Origin: JAEUQQ01 sp963697285
Lineage (GTDB): Bacteria; Acidobacteriota; Vicinamibacteria; Vicinamibacterales; JAFNAJ01
Assembly (NCBI GenBank): GCA_963697285.1
Contig: CAVONI010000001.1
Coordinates: 310,001 to 374,000, forward strand
Direction: 5' to 3'
Length of the DNA stretch: 64,000 nt
Shown: positions 41,888 to 48,765 of the stretch, one piece after another
How the letters are laid out: every line of letters starts with the position of its first letter
How positions within the stretch are numbered: position 1 is the first letter of the stretch
Made by a program: the position numbers and the translations under genes
The notes under the pieces: model-generated
Told to the model about the DNA's origin: nothing
Databases searched by the model: none
Seen by the model: the letters and a program-made list of their open reading frames with translations, nothing else

Positions 41888-44736
41888 ATGTCGAGCCCGA
41901 CCGCAACGCCTGCGCACAGGCGGCTGCCAAACCCACACTGCGAAAGCGTCGACGCCGTGCTGTCGGCCCTCGTGACCGACGGTGCGCGAGGGCTCAGCGC
42001 GTCGGAGGCCCAGGCCCGGCTCGCAGACGACGGACCGAACGAACTGGCGCCAGACGCGCCCGTCCCCCGGTGGCGGAAGCTGCTGGCGCAGTTCGAGGAC
42101 GTCCTCGTCATCCTGCTCCTCGTGGCCACCGTCATCTCGGCGGCGCTGTGGGTCTACGAGCGCGACTCGCTCCTGCCGTACGAATCCCTGGCCATTCTCG
42201 GCGTCGTCCTGCTCAACGCGGTCATGGGCTACGTCCAGGAGGCGCGGGCAGAAGTGGCCGTGGCGTCGCTGCGCAAGATGGCGGCGGCGCAGGCGACGGT
42301 CGTGCGAGACGGGCTGCCGCAGCGGGTGCCCGCTGCCGAGGTCGTCACGGGTGACATCCTCGCCATCGAAGCGGGCGACACGATCGCCGCCGATGCGCGC
42401 GTCATCGTCTCGACGTCGCTGTCCACGGCAGAAGCGGTCCTGACGGGCGAGAGCGTGCCCGTCTCGAAAGGTGTGGCGGCGGTCGCGGTAGACACGGACC
42501 TCGCCGACCGCCGCAACATGGTCTTCAGCGGCACGCTGGCTACCCAGGGACGCGGCCGCGCGGTCGTCGTCGCCACCGGGATGCAGACCGAGATGGGCCG
42601 CATCGCCGGGCTCCTGAAGAGCACGCCACCCGAGACGACGCCGCTGCAGGTCGAACTCAATCGCGTCGGCAAACTGCTCGGGATCGTCGTCATCGTCATC
42701 GCCGTCGTGATGATCGCCACGATCCTCCTGGTCGAGGACGTGCAAGGCTTCGCGGCGCTGGCTCGACGTGCTCATCCTCGGCGTGGCGCTGGCGGTCGCT
42801 GCCGTTCCAGAAGGGCTGCCGGCCGTGGTGACGGCGGTGCTGGCCATCGGCGTCCAGCGCATGGCGCGCCGGAAGGTCATCGTGCGGCGCCTCTCGGCGG
42901 TCGAGACACTCGGGTGCGCCAACGTCATTGCGTCAGACAAGACCGGTACCCTCACGCAGGAACGAGATGACCGTGCGCGCGGTCGTCACCGCGAGCGGGC
43001 ACGTGACGTTCGGGGGCATCGGTTATGCGCCCGAGCGGCGACGTCGCGCGCGAGGGCGGAGGCGCCATTGACGGCCCGCTGCGGATCGAGCTGGATCGCA
43101 CCCTCGCCATCGCCGGGCTCGCCAACAACGCGCTGCTCCACGATGCCGACGGGCAGTGGGAGGTGCGGGGCGACCCGACCGAAGGCGCACTGATCGTGGC
43201 CGCGCGCAAGGCCGGACTCGAGCCGGGCCGGCTCGAGGCGCGCTTTGCGCGCGTCGGCGAGGTGCCGTTCTCGTCAGAACGAAAGCTGATGAGCACGCTG
43301 CACGCCGACGCCGAGCACGACGGGCAGGTGCTCCTCTTCACCAAGGGCGCTCCCGGCGTCCTGTTGACGCGCTGCTCGCACGAACTGCGCGGCGACGCGA
43401 CGCGGCCGCTCGACGCGGCGCGCCGCACCGCAGATTCTCGAGACCAGCACGGCGCTTGCCGACCGCGCGCTGCGCACGCTGGGCGTCGCCTTCCGGCGCT
43501 CTCGAGCCCACGGTCGCCGTTGCAGACGACGTGGGCGAGCACCTGGAGCACGACCTCGTGTTTGCCGGGCTGGTGGGGATGGACGATCCGCCCCGCGAAG
43601 AAGCCCGTGCCGCCGTGGCGCGTGCGCAGCAGGCCGGGATCCGGACGTTGATGATCACCGGCGATCATCCGCGCACGGCCGCCGTCATCGCGCACGAACT
43701 CGGCATCACGCGCGACGCACGCGCGGCCACCGGTGCAGACCTCGACGCGATGGACGAGGACGCCTTCACGCGCACGGTCGTCAGAGCGTGTCGGTGTACG
43801 CGCGCGTGAACCCCGAGCACAAGCTGCGGCTCGTGAAGGCGCTGCAGCGGCAGGGCGCCGTGGTGGCCATGACGGGCGACGGCGTCAACGACGCCCCGGC
43901 GCTCAAGGCCGCCGACATCGGCGTGGCGATGGGCGTGAGCGGCACCGACGTCTCGAAAGACGCTGCCGACATGATCCTGATCGACGACAACTTCGCGTCG
44001 ATCGTCGCGGCGGTCGAAGAGGGCCGCGCCATCTTCTCGAACATCCGGAAGTTCCTCCGCTACCTGCTGTCGTCGAACATCGGCGAAGTCCTGACCATGT
44101 TCTTCGGCGTCCTGCTGGCCGTGCCGATGGGACTGCAGGCCGAGGCAGGCGTCGTCGTGCTGCCCGCTGCTGGCGACGCAGTTGCTGTGGATCAACTTCG
44201 TGACCGACGGGGCCCCCGCGATGGCCCTCGGCGTCGATCCGGTCGATGCCGGCGTGATGGAGTTGCCTCCGCGTCCCAGGGGCGAGGGCATCCTGACGCT
44301 TCGCATGTGGCTCGGCATCGTCGTCACCGGCGCGGTGATGGCGGCCGGCACGCTGTACGTCCTCGACGCCGCGCTGCCCGGGGGCTTCGTCGAGGGCACG
44401 GGCGACATGCGCTACGCGCACACGATGACCTTCACGGTGCTGGTGCTGTTCCAGATGTTCAACGTGCTCAACGCCCGTTCGGATGAGCACAGTGCCTTCC
44501 GGGGCCTGTTCACGAACCGCTGGCTGTGGGCGGCGGTTGCCCTGTCGGTCGTCCTGCAGTGGGCCGTGGTCACCGTGCCGGTGCTCCAGCAGGCGTTTTC
44601 GACCATGCCCCTGAGCGGCGACGACTGGCTGCGCTGCACGATCGTCGCAAGCACCGTCCTGTGGTTCCGTGAAATCGAGAAAGCCGTCGGGCGCCTTGCT
44701 CGCCGCCTGAGTCGAACGCCTGCACGTGGCAACTGA
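41888..44736 (+). pseudogene. P-type cation-transporting ATPase (P2/PacL-like), broken by about six frame changes
   Basis: All landmarks of a roughly 900-residue P2-type ATPase are present in order but in shifting frames: cation-ATPase N-terminal domain (RGLSASEAQARLADDGPNEL), actuator TAEAVLTGESVPVSKG, PEGLPAVVTAVLAIG, phosphorylation site ASDKTGTLTQ, MITGDHPRTAAVIAHELGIT and the hinge MTGDGVNDAPALKAADIGVA. The C-terminal membrane part is LLWINFVTDGAPAMALGVDP. Frame changes fall near 42758, 42958, 43430, 43495, 43785 and 44163. At least two look like one extra base in a G or C run. The residues are otherwise well conserved, so this is either very recent decay or poor sequence. It would pump Ca2+ or a similar cation. 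Confidence 0.85.
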
Positions 44737-44739
44737 TCA

Positions 44740-44913
44740 GTGATCGCGCGGTGCTTCCTGACCGAGGCGCAACTCGTGTCGGAACTCGGCGCCGCCGGGT
44801 TCGCACCCGACCCTGCCGTGCCCCTCAGGGAACTCAACCTGCCGCGTCCGGGCACGCTGCGTTCGGGAGGCGCGCCGGTCATCTTCGAGGGCGCTTTCCG
44901 CCTTGGCGACTGA
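44740..44913 (+). pseudogene. C-terminal remnant, possibly of a SAM methyltransferase
   Basis: A 57-codon frame from GTG 44740: IARCFLTEAQLVSELGAAGF, then APDPAVPLREL and GAPVIFEGAFRLGD. The FLTEAQLVSELGAAGF segment looks like the late helix of small-molecule SAM methyltransferases, and the rest of the enzyme is absent. It starts 3 nt after the ATPase stop. Identity is tentative. Confidence 0.35.
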
Positions 44914-45067
44914 CCTCACGAGAGCGCCGCGTCGCTGCGGGCTCGACGGCGCCATCGAGGCGACGGAACTCAGGCTGCAGAGCTGAGAAAGGTATAAACT
45001 CGTGAGGCTGAACGGGTGTCCACCCGTTCTGCGCGACGACCGAGTTCCCGTAACGGAGGAACAACCA

Positions 45068-45580
45068 ATGTCTGACACGATGACCCTTCCACGCCGCCGG
45101 GCGGCCCTCGGCATGGCCCTCGGGCTGATCGCTGCGGCGACGCCGCTTCGCGCCCAGGGGGCGAAGCCGAGCCCCGAGGTGGAAGCGTTGAAGGCGCTGC
45201 TCGACGCGCACGACAAGGCGTTCACGGCGCACGATATGAAGGGCGTGCTCGCGCTGTTTGCGCCCAATGCGACCATCCTGGGCACGGGCCCGGGCGAGAT
45301 TTGGGGTGGCCACGAGGAGATTGCGGTCGCCTACAGCCACTTCTTCGAGGACTTCGATCCCGGCAAGCAGACGGTCGAAGCGCTGTGGCGCGACGGTCAC
45401 GTGCTCGGCGACATGGCCTGGCTGATGACGTCCACCAAGGTCACCATGACGAAGGGGGCGACGGTCGTCGAGGTCGGGCTCAACCTTTCGGTCACGTTCG
45501 AGAAGATCGCGGGCAAGTGGCTCGTCCGCACCATGCACTTCTCGAACCTCACCGGCGGCGCGCCGCCAGAGAAGAAGTAG
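45068..45580 (+). CDS. Exported NTF2/SnoaL-like (DUF4440-type) protein
   Basis: 170 residues from ATG 45068, with GGAGG 9 nt upstream. An N-terminal signal with paired arginines (LPRRRAALGMALGLIAAATP) is followed by an NTF2-like cone fold: ALLDAHDKAFTAHDMKGVLA, LFAPNATILGTGPGEIWGGH, FEKIAGKWLVRTMHFSNLTG. Such proteins bind small hydrophobic ligands or act as accessory subunits. It ends 7 nt before the WVN-repeat precursor, so the two are cotranscribed, and it may be an accessory binding protein for the mature peptide (inference). Confidence 0.8.
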   Translation: MSDTMTLPRRRAALGMALGLIAAATPLRAQGAKPSPEVEALKALLDAHDKAFTAHDMKGVLALFAPNATILGTGPGEIWGGHEEIAVAYSHFFEDFDPGKQTVEALWRDGHVLGDMAWLMTSTKVTMTKGATVVEVGLNLSVTFEKIAGKWLVRTMHFSNLTGGAPPEKK

Positions 45581-45587
45581 GACCGTC

Positions 45588-45962
45588 ATGGACGACACGC
45601 GCGACGACTTCCTTCCCGAGCCGGTCGACGAGGCCCGGCGCGAGTTCCTGCAAGGCGTCAAGTCCTGGTCGGCGGCCGTCGCCACGCTCGCGCTCGGCGG
45701 CTCGTTCGTGGCCGTGAGCACGCGGCCGGCTTCCGCGTGGGTCAACAGCAGCGCCACGTGGGTCAACACGCGAGGCGGCTGGATCAACAAGGCCGGGGCG
45801 TGGGTCAACAAGGCCGGCGCGTGGGTCAACGGCGCCGGCGGTTGGGTGAACAGGGCCGGCGGCGGCGGTTCCGCCGGCTGGGTGAACAAGGCCGGTGGCG
45901 GCAGCACTGCCGGCTGGGTGAACAAGCGTGGCGGCGGCGGCGCTGCCTGGGTGAACCGATAG
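45588..45962 (+). CDS. WVN-repeat RiPP precursor peptide
   Basis: 124 residues. An acidic leader (MDDTRDDFLPEPVDEARREF) leads into a hydrophobic stretch (WSAAVATLALGGSFVAVSTR, about 27-46) and ASA at 48-50, like a signal or anchor. From residue 51 to the end come nine Trp-Val-Asn or Trp-Ile-Asn motifs, at Trp 51, 58, 65, 72, 79, 86, 98, 110 and 121. The first six are exactly seven apart, with AGA/GAG spacers and Lys/Arg after most Asn residues. Trp-x-Asn is the aromatic-x-x substrate pattern of radical-SAM three-residue cyclophane enzymes, and Gly-rich W/N repeats recall GRRM (GrrA) precursors. A radical SAM/SPASM enzyme follows two genes later. Modification is predicted, not shown. Confidence 0.82.
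   Translation: MDDTRDDFLPEPVDEARREFLQGVKSWSAAVATLALGGSFVAVSTRPASAWVNSSATWVNTRGGWINKAGAWVNKAGAWVNGAGGWVNRAGGGGSAGWVNKAGGGSTAGWVNKRGGGGAAWVNR
45738..45959 (+). repeat. Coding tandem repeat: nine W-V/I-N units
   Basis: Six units on a 21-bp period (Trp codons starting at 45738, 45759, 45780, 45801, 45822, 45843), then Trp codons at 45879, 45915 and 45948. Base-level similarity between units is high, for example GCGTGGGTCAACAAGGCCGG, suggesting growth by duplication. Confidence 0.85.
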
Positions 45963-45997
45963 CTCCGGACGACGAGCCGTTCTCAACAGTCGTCAGC

Positions 45998-46758
45998 GTG
46001 CCAGTGGTGTGCGCGGCAGACCATGGACAGGGCGCGCTCATCCTGCGCGTCACGAATCCCGGGGATGTGCCTCGCGTTGCGGATGTCGATCCGCGGCGCG
46101 TCGTCTGGGTCGAGACCCCAGTTGGGCTTGCCGGCAGTGACTGGCCGCCCGGCATCGGGCTCGACCTGCGCGTGGTGGAGCCCGGGACAGAGGCCGCGTT
46201 GCTCTACGCGGTCGCGCACGTCGCGAACGAGCGCCCGCTTCGCGTGACGATTCCGGTCGAGCGCGGAGTGGCGAAGGCTGCCCGCGTGGCGATGGCCCTC
46301 CACCTGCCTGTGCGCCTGGCGGCGCAGCAACCAACGCCTGCGGCAGTCGCCGAACTCGCGTCCGTCCTCGAGGCGTACCTGCACGACTCACAGGCGACCG
46401 AGCCGGTCGAGTTCTTCCACTCGGCCCTCGCCCACGACGTCCACGGCGTGCCCACGACGCTGTGGATGGCCGTGGAGCGTGACCCGGCGTTCCACCAGAG
46501 GATGGCAGAGGACGGGACTGCCGACCCGCGGGAACCCCCGCCAGACGAGGGCTTCGTTGCCGCGCACCTCTCCGGCGTTGACCGCGGCCGGGGCGGCGTG
46601 CGCGACGTGCCGTTTTCGCGACTTCTGTAGCGGGTTACTTCAAGTGGCCGGATCCCGCGTACGATTGCGGGCCGGTCATCGAACTGCTCGAGCAACTCCG
46701 GGCCGCCTCGGGTCAGCTCGCGCGCGACCTCGACGAAGCAGGGCCGGTGCAGACGTGA
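45998..46758 (+). CDS. RiPP-cluster partner protein with SPASM-like Cys-rich end, two frame changes
   Basis: About 250 residues joined across frame changes near 46590 and 46633. The N-terminal part (ALILRVTNPGDVPRVADVDP, LLYAVAHVANERPLRVTIPV) is beta-rich. The middle (EPVEFFHSALAHDVHGVPTT, LWMAVERDPAFHQRM) is helical. The end holds a Cys cluster CATCRFRDFCSGYFKWPDPA then YDCGPVIELLEQL, like the auxiliary-cluster Cys patterns of SPASM domains. No ATG is seen in frame; GTG 45998 is the first usual start, about 35 nt after the precursor stop. Its TGA overlaps the radical SAM start. Likely a recognition or cluster-carrying partner; this is inference. Confidence 0.6.
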
Positions 46759-47889
46759 CCGGGCCGCCGCTCAGCCTCATCCTGCTGCCGACGCTCGACT
46801 GCAACGTCGCCTGCGACTACTGCTTCGAGGAGAAGGCGCGCATCTCGCTGTCGCACGATGCAGCTGTCGCAGCTCACCGGCAGGATCCTCGATTACATGG
46901 CCGAGCGCGGGACGACGCGGGCGGAGCTGTACTGGCAGGGCGGCGAGGCGCTGCTGATGGGCCACGCGTGGTTCGAGCGCGCCTTCGAGACGATGGGGCA
47001 GGCCGCGGCGCAGCGCGGCCTCGTGTTCCATCACTCGCTGCAGACCAACCTGATCGGCTACGGGCCGCACTGGAACGCGATCCTGCGCACGATGTTCGAC
47101 GGCTCGGTCGGCACGTCGATGGACGTTCCGAATCGTCACCGCCGGCTGAAGAACGGGAGCACCGAACGCTACACCGAGGTGTGGCTCCGATCGGTGCGAC
47201 AGGCCCGCGAGGCCGGGCTGAAGGTCGGCGTGATCGCGGTGCTCCACGCGGGCAGCCTCGACATCGGGGCGCGCGAGTTCCTGTCGTTCTTCACGCAGCA
47301 GGCCGGCATCGACGACCTCCAGGTGAACCTGCCCTTCCCGGGCGGGCCGGGGCAGGGGGGCGACACGCTGGCGCCCGAGGCGCTGACCCGTTTCCTGATC
47401 GAACTCCTGGACGCCTGGATGGAGACCGGCGCCGACCGTGGCGTCCGCCTCGGTCCGTTCGACGCGCTCCTCGACGCGTTCTCGGGCCGCCAGGCGCAAC
47501 TGCCCTGCATCTGGCAGCCGAACTGTGCGAACGAGTTCGCGGCGATCGATGCGCGCGGCTCGGTGGCGCTCTGCGACTGCTGGGTCACCAGCTATCCCGA
47601 GCACCGCTTCGGCAATGTCTTCGGCACATCGAGCCTCTCCGAAATGCTGGGCGCGAGCCCCGCGCGCCAGGCATTCCTCGATCGGCCGGCGCACCTCGTG
47701 GATCACGACGACTGCGGATCCTGCGCGCACCTGTCGCTGTGTCATGGCGGTTGTCCGGTTCGCACCTTCGCGGCCACCGGCACGATCCTCGCGAAGGACC
47801 CTTATTGCGAGGTCTACAAGGCGCTCTTCACGGAGTGCCGCGAGCGAGCGGCGGCGACCGTGCGGCGGCGCCATGCCGCCCTGTCATGA
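46755..47889 (+). CDS. Radical SAM/SPASM peptide maturase, one frame change
   Basis: About 378 residues from GTG 46755, overlapping the partner stop. The [4Fe-4S]-SAM motif LDCNVACDYCFEEKARIS (Cys-x3-Cys-x2-Cys) lies near the N-terminus, followed by the radical SAM barrel (ELYWQGGEALLMGHAWFERA). The C-terminal SPASM region has many Cys: QLPCIWQPNCANEFAAI, ALCDCWVTS, DDCGSCAHLSLCHGGCPVRT and DPYCEVYKALF. The frame changes near 46855, just after SHD, where the family would continue AMQLSQLTG. Such enzymes form C-C, C-S or cyclophane bonds in RiPPs. The WVN precursor upstream is the obvious substrate. The frame change decides whether the enzyme is functional. Confidence 0.82.
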
Positions 47890-47928
47890 GCTGATAGCCA
47901 GTCCCGATACGGGCGTTTCACGATACTG

Positions 47929-48672
47929 TTGCGCCAGACAGCAGGGAGGTTCGCCATCGGCCAGCGCTTCGAGACCACCCACTGGAGCGTCGTGCGGGCA
48001 GCGCAGACCGCTGACACGCAGCGGCGTCGCGACGCGCTCGGGGTGTTGTGCGATGCCTACTGGCCGCCCATCTACGCCTTCCTCAGGCGGCGGGGCCTGT
48101 CACCGGAGGACGCGGCCGACCTCACGCAGGCCTTCTTCCTCCACCTCGTCGAATCGCAGCGGCTCGCGAACGTCGATCCGGCACTCGGCCGATTCCGCTC
48201 GTTCCTGCTCGCCTCGGTGAAGAACTTCGTCGCCAACGAGTGGGATCGCGAGCGCGCGCAGAAGCGCGGTGGACACATGGCCCGCGTGGCCTTCGACCCC
48301 GACGCGCTCGAACGCCGCTACAAGGCACTGCACCGTGACGATCTCGACCCCGAGCGCCTGTTCGACCGGCATTGGGCGCACATCGTCCTGGAGCGCGCCG
48401 TCGATCGCCTCCGCGCCCAGCAGGAACGCGCCGGCAAGGAACGCGAGTTCGCGCTGCTGCGCACGTTCCTGACGTCGGACGCGGGTGGGGAGCGTGCCTA
48501 CCGCGAGGTGGCCGCGGAACTCGGCGCGACCGAACCGGCGGTGCGGACCGCCGTGCACCGCTTGCGGTTGAAGTACGGGACGTGCCTGCGCGAGGAGATC
48601 GCCGAGACGGTCAGCGATGCCGTCGCTGCCGACGCGGAACTCCGTCACGTCCTGATCGTGGCCGCCGCGTGA
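47929..48672 (+). CDS. ECF RNA polymerase sigma factor (acidobacterial/planctomycete type)
   Basis: 247 residues from TTG 47929. An AGGGAGG at 47943-47949 is ideally placed for an ATC codon at 47956, so the start is uncertain. ETTHWSVVRAAQTADTQRRR begins sigma region 2, with YWPPIYAFLRRRGLSPEDAA and DLTQAFFLHLVES (-10 recognition). Region 4 is EVAAELGATEPAVRTAVHRL. This large ECF subgroup commonly accompanies Ser/Thr kinases. It lies 39 nt after the radical SAM gene, same strand, and converges with a Ser/Thr kinase gene, so it may control the RiPP operon. No anti-sigma factor is seen. Confidence 0.85.
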   Translation: MRQTAGRFAIGQRFETTHWSVVRAAQTADTQRRRDALGVLCDAYWPPIYAFLRRRGLSPEDAADLTQAFFLHLVESQRLANVDPALGRFRSFLLASVKNFVANEWDRERAQKRGGHMARVAFDPDALERRYKALHRDDLDPERLFDRHWAHIVLERAVDRLRAQQERAGKEREFALLRTFLTSDAGGERAYREVAAELGATEPAVRTAVHRLRLKYGTCLREEIAETVSDAVAADAELRHVLIVAAA

Positions 48673-48765
48673 CGCGGGGGAGCCGCGCCCGGCTCACCCT
48701 TCGACTCAGTCTTGTTGAGTGCAGGTCGGTGTCGGTACGGCATCAACACACGTGCGCTCAGGGTT

